A stretch of DNA of 64,000 nucleotides from Heliocybe sulcata (Eukaryota; Basidiomycota; Agaricomycetes; Gloeophyllales; Gloeophyllaceae). The notes under the pieces are model-generated. The model ran no database searches and had not been told where the DNA came from. It saw only the letters and a list, made by a program, of their open reading frames with translations. Location of the stretch: NCBI GenBank assembly GCA_004369045.1, contig ML213519.1, positions 124,001 to 188,000 on the forward strand, written 5' to 3'. Of this stretch, positions 1-11,203 are shown piece after piece; the stretch's first letter is position 1; the number at the start of each line of letters is the position of its first letter. Both the position numbers and the translations under genes were made by a program.

Positions 1-776
1 GGACAACGAGTCCTCTGGAAGCGATGTCGAGCAAGTCGTGCTGTCTCGTACGTGGAAGAGGAATGGGAGAGGGGTGGAAGATGGTCTGGCCCGCCTGAAC
101 ATTGTGGAGGACTCCGTCCCTGCAGATCGGGAGGTATTGGATTTGCAGGATAAGAAAGGGCGGTGGAGGAAACATTACGGGGCTGTTAGGCAGAAGATGG
201 GTAACTTGGAACCCAGTGAGTCACAGTGCAGTATGACCTGTGCTTCCCGTCGTACTCTTGGCTTCGTCAACCCCGGCTGGCGAGTCGCATACATGCCGTA
301 TCTGCATGCCGTAGAACTCGGCATCAGCGAGTTACTGCAGCATTCACGATACATGTAGCCTATATGCTGCTTGCATTATCGCAATCCATAGTTTCGGCCA
401 CCGACGTGTTCGTCAGCCGCACTGATACTAACCATCTCCCTTAGTTCACGCCAAAGGCCAAACAAAAATTCATCACATTCTTCGCGTATTCGATCTGTAC
501 GTCATCTCCTCCTTCTTGTATTCTTCAGTCTCATTATATCTTCTAATCGAACCAGGTCGTATGAATACGGGCCATGTATCGGTGTCACCCGCCTGGAGCG
601 CTGGGAGCGAGCACAGGCTTTGGGGCTAAATCCTCCACCAGAGGCAAGCTTTCTCCTCATTCCTCATACTATGTGGCTGACGGCTTCTTGGATCATAGGT
701 CCGCGAGATCCTCCTGACGAAACAAGGCCAAGAGGAGGACCAGTTCCGTGAGACCGCGTTCTATGGCGAAGCCTAG
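1..776 (+). CDS. POLD4: DNA polymerase delta subunit 4 (POLD4/Cdm1-like), copy A, 5' end outside window
   Basis: Small accessory subunit of the replicative DNA polymerase delta, acting in the nucleus. Visible exons are about 1-215, 445-496, 556-643 and 699-776, joining in phase to a TAG stop. The C-terminal half holds the family signature: YGPCIGVTRLERW, then a motif ending in LGLNPPPE, then VREILLT. These align with the C-terminus of human POLD4 (YGPCTGITRLQRW, LEPPPEVW). The N-terminal part is charged and variable, as in the family; the start lies before the window. Exon lengths match copy B at 26579-27501 exactly (52, 88 and 78 nt for the last three exons). The third intron has a GC donor (gcaagc at 644). 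The last 72 residues differ from copy B at only three positions, so this copy looks maintained. Family assignment is from recalled motifs; expression is not known. Confidence 0.85.
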
Positions 777-1434
777 CGGTCCGACTCCCATCGTCCTCTG
801 TCGCCGGTATAATGCGTTTCGAATTGATCTGCCTTCGTAGTTAGGTACCGTTCTGTCATCTGTCAGGGTATCGTCGTCATCATGTAACAATATGCCCCAG
901 TGTAGCTCAACAACATTAATCGAAATATACAGGTTCCTACTATCGACGTTCTCCCAATGACACGGAGTCTTTGGCCCTTTCTGTTTCTCTCCGATATATG
1001 TGTGCTGTTCTTAAGTACTAGTTTTCGACAACAGTGGCTACGAAAGTTGACTGGTGAGTCACTAGGGTCTTCTAAATATATGCGTGTCGACCAGATCATA
1101 GTTGGCATTGTAGTGGTATCCCGAACGGATACAGGACATCCTGTAATTATCCACCTCCATACGAGAGAAGGGATTGTTCGTCGGCCGAGAAACAGGTGAT
1201 AAGAGCTCACCGTAGCATCGTCATCGTGATCTATGCTCCAGCGTGTTCAATTCGATACTTATATATAGGTTAGTACGCGTCTATCTCCGTGCGGGTTCTA
1301 ATACAGTACTCATGAGTACTGTTGCTCGCGGTATATGCACACAGACAGTTTTACCACCTTCGAGGCGTCCAGTTTCTGTTATCCATCCGCCTGCTGGTTT
1401 CGTGGTACGTCTCAGACGTCTATCACTGTTGTTC
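777..1434. other. Intergenic, paralogous to 27502-27935
   Basis: No coding region is supported. Patches match the stretch downstream of the second POLD4 copy (for example the cgtcatcatgtaa and ttggcattg segments), so it belongs to the duplicated block. The patchy conservation looks like decayed spacer or untranslated sequence rather than an exon. Confidence 0.5.
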
Positions 1435-1442
1435 TGAATGCA

Positions 1443-2257
1443 GGGCTTTCAACCCACCCCCCGGAGTCACGTCACGTCACGTCACGTCACGCTTGGCCGC
1501 CAGCCTAGGATACGACGCATAAATATTTGCAGTCCATTTCTCATCTTGGGAGTGTCAAAGATAGTTAATAGCTTGCCTGGGGGTATCATACCCCCAGTCC
1601 CCCACCCGGGGGAAATTGCATTTCCCCCCGGACCCCCCTTTGCCTCGTCGGACACAAACTCACTGTTTATTATTGAGACTGTTCAATATTAAAGACCTGC
1701 AGCCAATTGTGCGAATAAAGTTTATACTTAATCACCTGAGTAATGCCATTTTGTGTCTGAACATTATGTGCCAACACCGTGATAATTAATGATGCCTTAT
1801 GTAGCATGTGCAGCTGTTGCATATATATTAGTTTCCGTAGCCGGGGTGGCCAGCAAGCGGCCACCCGAGGGTACGGTAATTCCAACCCCCAAAAAGCAAG
1901 ACAGTCAAAAAATACGATTGAAAGCAAAATTGTAACCAACGGGAATCGAACCAATGGTCTTCAGTCAAATGCCTCCTCGAGTTACCACTACACCACCTGG
2001 ACCATATACCATGAGAAGTTCAAAGTGATATATACACCACCACTTTTCTGGCTTTCCAGTCAAACTCACTCTTCTCCTCATAAAATATATTATACTCTCT
2101 AATATATGAGCTATACATTTCCAATGAGTTATATCCTTTGGTCTGTTGTGCCTCCTGTTATGACACTTTTGTCGATGTCCCATGTCCACAGATGTTCGGA
2201 GGCCATCCAACACATTATACCCACGCCACTCCTTCCGGGGGTTGAGTTTTGTGCCCC
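1443..2257. mobile_element. Non-autonomous DNA element with 8-bp target duplication (hAT-like)
   Basis: An 815-bp insertion flanked by identical TGAATGCA copies (1435-1442 and 2258-2265). Its ends are imperfect inverted repeats: the left end reads GGGCTTTCAACCC then CCCCCCGGAGT, and the right end in reverse complement reads GGGGCACAAAACTCAACCC then CCGGAAGGAGT. The paralogous POLD4-MFS spacer near 27950-27965 (catgattgcacgacag) lacks the insertion and serves as an empty site. It contains no open transposase. It holds a (GTCAC)5 microsatellite at 1466-1490, G/C-rich palindromes near 1580-1640 and a tRNA-like segment. An 8-bp duplication fits hAT elements, and with the duplication read slightly differently the ends become CAGGG...CCCTG, also hAT-like. 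The superfamily is an inference. Confidence 0.65.
1935..2003 (-). other. tRNA-like segment with intact Pol III A and B boxes (SINE-like)
   Basis: On the minus strand TGGTGTAGTGG (about 1985-1995) fits the A-box consensus TRGYNNANNNG exactly, and GTTCGATTC (about 1943-1951) fits the B-box GWTCRANNC exactly, about 45 nt apart. The acceptor and T stems do not pair well, so I do not call a functional tRNA gene. It is more likely the tRNA-derived head of a SINE carried in, or inserted into, the surrounding DNA element. Confidence 0.5.
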
Positions 2258-2431
2258 TGAATGCACGGTAGATAAGTCTCAACAGCGGGTGCTCCTTGTT
2301 TGCCGCCTGCTGATCTGAATCAAGGTCAAGTGCCTGGCTCCATCGGGATTGTGCAGTGACGTTCCCGTTTATTGGAGCGTCCGTCGTATCTCTCCATTTC
2401 CCTCCTACCAGCGAAGTCACTCTTGGTTACC

Positions 2432-4453
2432 ATGCCAGACCCTCCGAATTCTGAGCAGCAAGAGGAGATCAACGTGCCGCTCCTATTGCGAAACGATGAG
2501 CGCGAGGACGAATGGGACGAGGAGGACAGATTGGAGGCGGGGCTCGTCAAGAAGCTTGAGAAGTTCGTACATCGTTGCGACATTCTATCTATCACGGCGA
2601 GGGTGAGTTCACATCTTTCAAGGATTCTTCCGAACGACCACCCTAGCAATGCCATCAGGTTGTCCGGAATTCGATACCATAGGAAATAATTAAAATCCGC
2701 TGCAGTTCGGCAGACTTCATAGAATAGCTTTCAGGATCACTGCGTTGTTTGGTTTCCGGGAGGAGTTGGCATTGAGCGCTGTGCAGCTCAGCACAGTGAT
2801 TGCAGCCTACTCTGTGGCGAGCCTCCCGGCGATGTTGCTACTCAAGTACGTCCCCACTAAGGAGATTCTCGTTCGTACGTAAATAGTACGTCCTACAGTC
2901 TTTGCGATGGACGGATCGTGCGATGGTCCGCCGTTGGACAGGTATCCGCGGTGTTTCTTGGGTTTGCTACTCTTTCCGTCGGTGAGTTCAGGTCTCCAGT
3001 GGTCATTGTATTGTTTCTCTGATGGTCAGGACAGGATTTGCTAAACAGTGGGTGCCGCACTATGCGACTTCAGGCTCTAGCAGTTTTCACATTCAGGAAA
3101 GTTCTGGGAACTCCTTCTGATCCAATGTGCGATAGGCTTCCTCTCAGCGACCGTCGCACTGAACAAAGAAGCAATAATCCGCACATGGCATAAACCTTTA
3201 CATGAACCTCCTCGGCCCCCTGTGTACAGCATCGCGTTCGCCGTGATTTATGGATTGGTGACAGCTATGGTAATACTTCTAGGTCGGTCACCACAGCCCT
3301 GGCGGTAAGTCGCCATAGCACGATCATTACGTTCGCGTTTCGAGGGATCGCGCTGACCATGTTCAGGTTCATCTTTTTCTTCCATGGGGCAGTGATCACG
3401 CTTGCCTCAGTGTATGCATGGAGTCGATCCCCTGGCTTACCTGATACAGCTGGATGGTTGTCGGACTGCGAAAGACGAGTCGTTGCCAAGTGGAAGTCCG
3501 AACATGAGAAGAAGGCAGAATCGCAACGTCGCGCTCACCATTTGGAACCCCTTCAAGCATTAGGCGACGAGGACGTCCCGCGTTGGTACACTCTCATACT
3601 TCCCGACCTGAAAATTGTATATGCTGGCTTCTTATTGTTTGCTTTCCGTTTGTCAAGGTCGATCGAATGACTATGGTCATTGATATTCGTTCAATTTCTC
3701 AGCATCGAGAATCCTGGTCCTCGTGTACTACATGGTAGTGTAGTACCTTGGATCGTCCCTGGGTGTTTGGCGTGGTCGTACCTTCGGTAGGAGACTTCTT
3801 ATCGACCGGTTGCACGGCTAATCGCGGGTTGCCAGGCTTTGGCCAAAACTCTTGCGTACACCTGATACGTCTTTCCTGAAGTTCATGCACTTGAACTACT
3901 ACGCCTACATGTTCGTTGCATGGTTGGGTACCATACTCTGTTGGCTGAATCCCCGACCGCCATTAATCCGAATATGTTCTCTGTACGTGCAACGGAAGTC
4001 TCGCTTCCCAATTCACCGTTGACGCAACTTGCAGGTTCTTGATAACCCTCATGTTCGTTGCGGACATACCTTTCAACGCTACGGCCCGGCCTGGGATCCG
4101 TAGTGCTATCAACTCTCTACCTGCACGAAGAAAGTCACTTGCCATAATGTTCCTTGGCTGTTGTAAAGCTGCGGGGTCGTTCTAGCCAGGTTAGTCCCAT
4201 TGTGATGTTGCACGGCTGCCACTTACCGTTAGTTTTTGTCAGCTATACTGCGATTGGGGAGGACGGCACTTTCTATGCAAAGGTCATCCCTCCATGGTCC
4301 GGTTCTGTAGCCCTGGGCTCCGTAGCCTTTGCGTCCGGTTTCGAGGAACTCATCCGGGAGTCCAAGCGCGCCAAAGAAAGGCGTGACATAGAGGGACAAG
4401 AGCGAGGGCAAGAGATGGAAATGGTGCCGGAAGGTTCCGATGTCTTGATATGA
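2432..4453 (+). pseudogene. MFS permease of the allantoate/anion:cation symporter type, copy A (decayed)
   Basis: Paralogue of the gene at 28121-30153. It starts MPDPPNSEQQEE and continues through conserved exons: KKLEKFVHRCDIL before the first membrane span, then RWSAVGQVSAVFLGFATLSV. The loop between the two halves contains WRFIFFFHGAVITLAS followed by SPGLPDTAGWLSD, which resembles the (WR)WIF..EG...PD.P.TAKWLT.EE pattern of Dal5-like transporters. Two in-frame stops interrupt exons that are open in copy B: TGA at 3668-3670, where copy B has tryptophan, and TAG at 4183-4185. The last exon is open to 4453. It was probably a proton-coupled solute importer of the plasma membrane; the substrate cannot be inferred. 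Confidence is good for the family and moderate for loss of function, because I placed splice sites by eye. Confidence 0.6.
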
Positions 4454-5299
4454 CAATCGTGAACTGGTATGATGAGGTATTTATGATGCTCTTGCTCGGA
4501 ATCAAGGATTCGGCATGATCGTTCTTCTCAATATTACGATCTTGCGGTGCAATGGCTGATTTTGGTAGATACACTTCCGTTGTCTCGACGTAACAACTGA
4601 TACTGTTCGTAATATACACGTCTTTTTATCCCAGCTCTTCATGTGCACTAGTAGGTCGATTGATTAGAATGTGCTGGTACGTATATTAGGCGACTTACCC
4701 TGCAGTGAATGTACCGTGCATGGGCATGCGACCGTGGGACGTCTGCTTAGAACGGGATTCGAGACGCGACACTGCCTGCCTCCGCATTACTGTAATGATG
4801 CAGTTCTTCCGACCATGACTCGCTCCTTAGGCGACCGCGTAAATGCCGCAAGCATAGAAAATGGGGGTAATCGTAGGGGGTGCCGACTTGCCTGACGACG
4901 CGTGTCGACATATACCCCGGCCGTACTACCCGGTCTCGCTGATATCCCCTGCAAACTTCGATTATCTAGCTGCTTACTCACATGTATATTTCCGCGGTTG
5001 CGTTCCAGCAGCATCTTATACGAGGACGAAAGTCTGTCCCGCGTCGCTGGGCTCATCACGGTCGACAACTGTAGCCTGCGATTGGATTGCAGCGCGCCGC
5101 TCTTGTCATCATCTCGGCTGTGAACCGGTCTACCTATCGACACCTCTTCTAGTACTGAACGCTGCGAAGATGATGTACTCCTACTCAGCGGCTGTGGCGG
5201 CGTAATATCCCCCTTTGCGAAGCCTTTGTGGGTGCAGATATCCTTGTTGCTCGGGACCGACCGCTCTCTCGGAGTCAGATCTTCAGTCCTTCAGCATGA
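4454..5299. other. Intergenic, first ~520 bp part of the duplicated block
   Basis: Similarity to 30154-30525 runs to about 4975 (shared gtcgacatatacc and aacttcgatt words), then stops. This marks the right-hand limit of the POLD4-MFS duplication. The remainder is upstream sequence of the esterase. No gene seen. Confidence 0.5.
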
Positions 5300-5306
5300 T
5301 ATAAAG
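5300..5306 (+). promoter_or_regulatory. TATA-like box of the carboxylesterase
   Basis: tataaag lies 47 bp before the ATG at 5353, a common distance for a basidiomycete gene with a short leader. Inferred from position and sequence only. Confidence 0.4.
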
Positions 5307-5352
5307 CGGAAAGGCTCTTGAGATGTTGCAGCTCACCTAAGCTCGCTAGGAA

Positions 5353-7458
5353 ATGCTTGCCCTGGACTTCTTGATGCTGACCGGTCTCGTGCTATGCGGC
5401 TCGCAAGCTGCCTCTATATCATTCTCTGAGAGTACTGGAAATATTGTGGACACAGGATATGCACGCTATAGAGGAAACGTATCGTATCTGAATACTGTGG
5501 CCTACCTTGGGATTCCGTATGCTGAGCCGCCTCTTGGCGACCTCAGGTTCCGTGCTCCCAGACCTCTGAACACCACTCGCGTAGCGGCTGCGACCAATGG
5601 CCGACTCGTTGATGCGAAGGCCTATCCTGAACCCTGTATTCAAGGAACTATTGGAGGTGAGAACCGCAGGCAACTTCTTAAGAGACTGTCATGAAACTCT
5701 GACTTGCAGCTGGAGACGCCGGAGGCGCCGGCAGTGAAGACTGTCTGAAGGTAAACATTTATGCCCCTTACGGTGCCACAAAAGGCAGCAACTGTACGTC
5801 TATCTGCATTTCTCAGTCTGAGCATCAGGTATGACGATGGTGCAGTGCCCGTGCTGGTTTACATTCATGGTGGAGGTACGTCATATGTAACCTGTATTTG
5901 CTAGAGGGTTCACTGGTCGCTAGGATACACTTTCGGGGATCCCGCAAGCTGGCCCTTTGATGATTGGATCCACGAGCAAACGGACGTCGTAATCGTCGCC
6001 GTATACTACCGCCTGGACTCCTTCGGCTTCCTCGCGCACCCTGAGTTCCGTAATGGCACAGTCGGGGACCTCAATCCTGGCTTCCTGGATCAACTACAGG
6101 CGTTGAAATGGGTCAACCAGTACATCACCGCGTTCGGCGGCGATCCAAACAAGGTTACTATTGATGGCGAGAGTGCGGGTGGCGCGTCCGTGGAGCTACA
6201 CTTAACTGCGAATGAGAGCAGCATCCCGTTATTTCATGCTGCGATCGCGCAGAGTGTGTACCGCACGCCAGTGACACTACCGGAGCAAGACGTCGTGCGT
6301 TATCATCAATCGCTCATATCAGTTTTGCTCTTGGTTCGACTGACTACGTCTATAACTAGCACATCTTTGATTCTTACGCAAGCTTTGCAGGATGTGGCTC
6401 CGGTAGCATAGCTGAGCAGATGGACTGTCTACTGTCTACGAAATGCTAGTGTGAGCACTTTGGCACGAGCTCAAGACGCTGTATACTACAATGGGTAAGT
6501 TTCGGCCTATCTATTTCATTGTCTTGACTCACGGGCCCTGTCCGAGCTGTAGCTCGGAGTCATACACGATATTCCATCCTGTTGTGGATGGCGAGATTAT
6601 CCTTGATCATCCGACACGGTCTATTCTGCGCGGACAGTTCAAGAAGGTTCCTCTTCTTGTTGGGTATGTTCGGCCACCAATTTCGCTTCTTGCGTTAATC
6701 GTATACTGCAGTGCTACATCCAACGAAACTCTGGTCAATACGACCGGGCTCAGTGTTACTGCCGCTCTCAAGCTGTACTTCCCGTCCCTCACGGAGCTAG
6801 ACTTGGAAGAGTTCGCCGCCGTCTACCCGCCTTCGGAGTTCCCCTCCAGTGACGAGTACTTCCGCACCGCTACCGGCGAGCCCAGTGTTCGATGCGCCGT
6901 GAGTGCCACGATCAGAATGCCAGTTTCCCCGCGACTGATCATCAACACCAGCGCACGATCATGGGTACGGCGTTCTCCTTCTTCAACAATACATGGACGT
7001 ATCGGTATAACCAGCGGGACCCCGTGCAAGCTGCGAACGACACTGCCGTGGAGCACGCCGCGGAGATGTGGATGATGTTCCGGGGAACGAGCAGTTACAC
7101 TGGGTGCGCGGCTTCTCGCCCAGACAAGCGCCTTCGTGAAACTGATTGAACCCTGGTTCCTTACAGATTCAACGGAACTGCGACATTCGCACCGCAAACT
7201 CCCGCCGAACTCGCCTTTGCGGCTGAGCTGCATGCCTACTGGCTGTCTTTTGTGCGCTCCGGAGATCCGAACACGTACAAATTGGATCGGTCGCCCGAGT
7301 GGCCTCCGTACTCTTTTGACTCGAGGAACAGGGTTGTTCTCCAGCAAGATTCTGGAGACACTACAACCACCAGCGGCGTCTACGTCGAGCCAGAGCCGGT
7401 GGGAGAGAGTCTGAGGTGCGCTTTCGTCTCGAGTAAGGAGTATGATCAACAGGCGTAG
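5353..7458 (+). CDS. Secreted type-B carboxylesterase/lipase, probably frameshifted
   Basis: Alpha/beta-hydrolase that cleaves carboxylic esters outside the cell. The N-terminus (MLALDFLMLTGLVLCGSQA) is a signal peptide. Family landmarks follow in order: YLGIPYAEPPLGDLRF, SEDCLKVNIY, the oxyanion-hole VLVYIHGGGYTFGD, GFLDQLQALKWV, GGDPNKVTIDGESAGG with the nucleophile serine, and HPVVDGEI. A histidine in VEHAAEMWMMF sits where the catalytic histidine is expected. About seven introns. Oddity: TGTCTAC is tandemly duplicated at 6426-6439. The expected reading is MDCLRNASVS; the extra 7 bp shifts it to an early stop. This copy may therefore be a recent pseudogene, or the change may be a sequence error. 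A decayed relative lies at 26283-26450. The family call is firm; whether the gene works is not. Confidence 0.8.
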
Positions 7459-7567
7459 GATTAATGACATAGGGCATGTGATTAATGATCATAAAGCTGT
7501 GTTAGCAGATCACAGGCTTGCACCTCATCCTACACTCGCGTCGGACATGTACGAATACTCCGACTGA

Positions 7568-7666
7568 CATCAGGAAAAAGACATTATCCTACCGCTGCCT
7601 ACGGACCTACATAGGTCGTCATAGGCAGCCTGTAGGCACTCATAGGATAATGCCTGTTTCCTGATG
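7568..7666. mobile_element. Near-palindromic MITE-like foldback
   Basis: A 99-bp segment whose ends are inverted repeats: CATCAGGAAAAAGACATTAT at left, CATCAGGAAACAGGCATTAT in reverse complement at right. The centre can form a second hairpin (gcctacggaccta against taggtcgtcataggc). No target duplication is evident. It sits 110 bp after the esterase stop and could also act as an RNA hairpin. No second copy was seen in the window. Confidence 0.5.
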
Positions 7667-8051
7667 CTATTGTGTGACAGTAACGAGAAAAGTGGCTCTC
7701 AATCACGTGCTTTGCTGCTACCATCATCCGAGTCCGCGTATTCTTATTCAAAGCGTCGAGCAAAGGCCACTAATTAACTTGTGCACAGCATCCATTGATT
7801 TCCCAAGGACAGTATCATCAATCCCGAACCTTCCAGCGGGCCAAGCATGCAACGAGAACCGGTTTTAACTATGAACTGATACGAGGCACCACTCCCGAGT
7901 GTCTTCGCTGCGGATTACATTTCCGACACTCCACACAAGTAGCGCTCCGGAGAGAACAAGCGACGAGTGACTATAATACATTTTCAAGATGGTTGATACA
8001 GAATTCTCGCTACACGCAAGCTTGGTGATCGTGATAAAACCATGCACGGGC

Positions 8052-10355
8052 TCACGACTTTGCATCAAACCCCTCAAAATACCTCTCCAAACTCCCAACA
8101 TCCTCCAAAGGCGTAACAACGCCCACATACCCATCCGGCCGCACGACGACGACAGCGCCCTCCGGCCCAACCCCATACGTCTCATATATTCCCCCTCCAA
8201 TCTTTCCCGTCACATCCACATCGTCCAATACCACCCTACACAAGTCCAATCAGAAAAGAAGAGGAAGAAGACGAAAAAGAAAAGAAACACACTTTGACCA
8301 ATGCGGCCTCAACACGGCAGGCACGTCTGTATAATTCACGTCCTCCTTCCTCGTCTTGCAAACCGCGAGCACGTCGTACGCCTCTTTCCTCTTCCTCATA
8401 AACCCTCCCTCCCTGTCCAACTTCCCCGCGAACACATTCACCCTTTCCCTCTGCCCAGCATCGGCAATGTCCCCCGTAAACACCACAACCTTGAACCTCG
8501 TATCCGCCGGAAGAAGATCCTGCACCTCAAACGGCCGCGCATCCGCCGCGCGCACGACGGCATGCGGCAGCACCCGCTGCCCAACAACCAAATTCGCCGC
8601 GGAGGACTGGTGAGTGGGGTCGGTGATGATAGTCCGTGCGTAGTGCACGCCTATGCCCGAGGTAAAGGCGCCAAAGGTGCGGAAGGCGGCGAGGAATTCT
8701 TCTTGGTCGACGCCGTCGGGGTTGTCCGCGCTCTTGGGTTTGCCGGAGAAGAGCGCCGCGAATTTACGGTCGAAGGCGATGAGGTCTTGTGCGTACTTGC
8801 GCCGCTCGAGCTCGTACTTTGCCGTATCTATCATCAGAGTGGGCATTCGAGACAGGGAGGGGAAGGGGACTCACGGTTTTGAGGAGCAACATGTCGGCCC
8901 AGCCGCGCAGGACGTGCGTGAGTTTCCAGATGAGGTTGTGCGTGTCGTTCATGCTCGCGTTCATCCCCTGCCCTGCTTTGGGCGAGTGCGTGTGGCAGGC
9001 GTCGCCCGCGATGAAGACGCGCTCGTGGGACGAGAACCTTGCTGCGACGCGTTGGCCGACTGCGTGCAAGATGATTAGTGAGGCAATGCGAACGGGAGAG
9101 GAAAGCGTACTGATGTAGATCGTCCACCAGTGGACGGGGCCGGCGGCTTTGATGTGGTATGGGTAGAACGACTTTTTCGCGACCTAGAGCCCAGTCAGCC
9201 TCGTCCTCGATACCGTACCGGAGACCTACCTCCAACAACTTCTCGGCACTAAACTTCTCCATGTCCACCCGCCCTGTAGTAACATTCCGGACATCCGCGT
9301 CCGTGAGCTGGATGTACAGCCGCACGACGTCGCCCTCGCGGGGGACGATCATGCACGAGCCGTTCTCAGAGTGGATCGCACAGCGGTTACGGATGTCCGG
9401 GAAGTCGGTGTCGGGGATCATATCGACCACGCCCCACACGTAGTCTGTATTCGCTCGTCAGGGGGCTGTACGGTGAGAAGCAGAGTGCGCACCTGTTTGT
9501 TCCCCCTCCATCGCGATTCCCATCTCCTTGCGAACCCACGAGTGCGCGCCGTCCGCGCCGACGACGTATTTCGCGCGGATGACCTCCGTGTCGCCTCTGC
9601 CCTGGGGCGTATCGAGGTGCTTCACTACGACCTGCGAGTGCGATATGGTTAGCGGTCTTTGGGCACGCGAGCGGTCAACGCACCTTGACAGCGTGCGCGT
9701 GCGGGTCTTTCAAGACGACGGGATCGTTCGATACGTCTATCGAATCTGGGATCGCGGGCCGCTCGATTTCTTTGCCCAAGGAGCGGAGGCAGTCGACGAA
9801 GATGGATTCGATGCCACCTTGGTGGAGGGTGACCTGGTGATATAAGTACCTCCAGCGACGAGTTGTGCAGAGGGTGCTCACTTCGAATGGGTATCGGGCA
9901 GTGGGTGCGTTGACGTCCGGGGCGCGTCCGGTACGGTGGATGCCGCCTTGTGGGCTGGGTTCGTAGAAAGCCTAGACAGCATATCAGACGTCGTGAGGGT
10001 GTGCGCTCAGGATACGCACCGCCATGTGCATCTGGTTAGCTTCTCTGAGCAAACGCTCAGCCAGGCCATAGCTCTGACAGACGTGAGTACCCTGGATGTG
10101 TCACAGATCCGTACTCACCTGCAGGACTTCAATCGTGCGAGGCTGGATACCATCGGCCTGTCCGGCGGCGACCTGACCGGGCCTAAAGGTGTTTAGCACT
10201 TTGTTGATCACTCAAGCAAGAAGCGCCTACCTCTTGTCGATTATCCGAACGTTGACGCCTGCTCTGGTGAGGCCCTGAGCGCACATGAGCCCCGCCGGGC
10301 CTGCGCCGATCACGAGCACATCCACATCGGATTCCTTGGTCAATGGCACGGGCAT
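8052..10355 (-). CDS. FAD-dependent phenol 2-monooxygenase-like hydroxylase, paralogue 1
   Basis: Flavoprotein aromatic hydroxylase (PHBH/phenol hydroxylase group) that would use NADPH and O2 to hydroxylate phenolic rings. The start [19 protein letters not shown] was chosen because it matches paralogue 2 at 46488. The Rossmann FAD motif is [20 protein letters not shown] followed by RIIDKR. The second FAD motif is [19 protein letters not shown] followed by MNASMND. The C-terminal thioredoxin-like dimerisation domain ends in [20 protein letters not shown]. About ten short introns give roughly 600 residues, normal for the family. All exons I followed are open. The downstream end faces the MITE and esterase. 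The substrate is unknown; the family suits degradation of lignin-derived or other aromatic compounds. Confidence 0.87.
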
Positions 10356-11203
10356 AGCGAGCGCTGTCTGGAGAGTTCGGTAGGATGCATGGATTAGAGG
10401 GATGTTATAGTGTGCCGGGTAATAGGTTGCTGTGGTCGGCCTGTATTTCGCATCTCCATAACGAGTAGCGGTCGGATGAATAAATGGACGGATCATGGTC
10501 AGGCGATGCTTCCCCGCGCTCCTGATTCTCCACGCGAAGCGGCCTGATCCGGCGTCTGGATCTGCAATTCGTGCTCAGCGACATCGCGCCGAAGTTGGGC
10601 TGACTGCCCCTGACTATATGCATCCGGGGTCGGCTATATGCATGTCTCCGGTGTTGGTATAGACGGTAAAACGGACCGTCTCGAGATCCTGGTCAGCCGG
10701 ATTTCGTCTACCGGTTGGGCGCGGAAGCTCCTGGGGACGACGGGAACGAAAGCGGTAGCTGCCGTTATTGCCTGCACGCGCTTGCGAGGGAATGTTGCAT
10801 TCAGGTCGAGTACTCATTTCATTATTGATGTCGGGAAGCAGGCGAAACGTACGTGATCAATGATACAGTGGACGGCGTACAGAGTCGGCAAAAAATGAGC
10901 TTTCTGTGGGTAGATGAGTACAGGATGGGTGGGGTGGAGAGAACAAATATGAGACAGAGGTAAGAGTTTTGCGTCATTTACGTAGAAGCATACAGATAAG
11001 ACCTCCTTATAAAGCTGTCCTGCAGCGGTAATACGGTGCACCCTCCCTACGATTTTGCCGTCTTCGTGTCTTTCAGAGCACCGCCGGAGCAGCATGCACA
11101 CTCGAGTACCAAGTGCTAGAGAAGTGGAGAGAGGGCTGGCAAGAGGGCTGGAGGCGGCGTTGTGAAGTGGAAGTATTTGTACTCTGAAAGGGGACGGCCC
11201 GTC
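10356..11203. other. Intergenic, upstream of monooxygenase 1
   Basis: Promoter side of the monooxygenase followed by about 700 bp without supported coding sequence. Short open frames on both strands lack family motifs and recognisable introns. Confidence 0.4.

Noticed and set aside
1466-1490. (GTCAC)5 as a regulatory repeat
   Set aside because: A short microsatellite inside the mobile element; slippage explains it.
1935-2003. Functional tRNA gene
   Set aside because: A and B boxes are good but the acceptor and T stems do not pair, and it lies within an inserted element.
8301-9652. Several plus-strand frames of 90-190 codons
   Set aside because: Antisense to monooxygenase 1, whose motifs are clear on the minus strand.
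10614-10856. Small genes on either strand upstream of monooxygenase 1
   Set aside because: Overlapping frames of about 70 codons on both strands, no motif, no supporting splice pattern.
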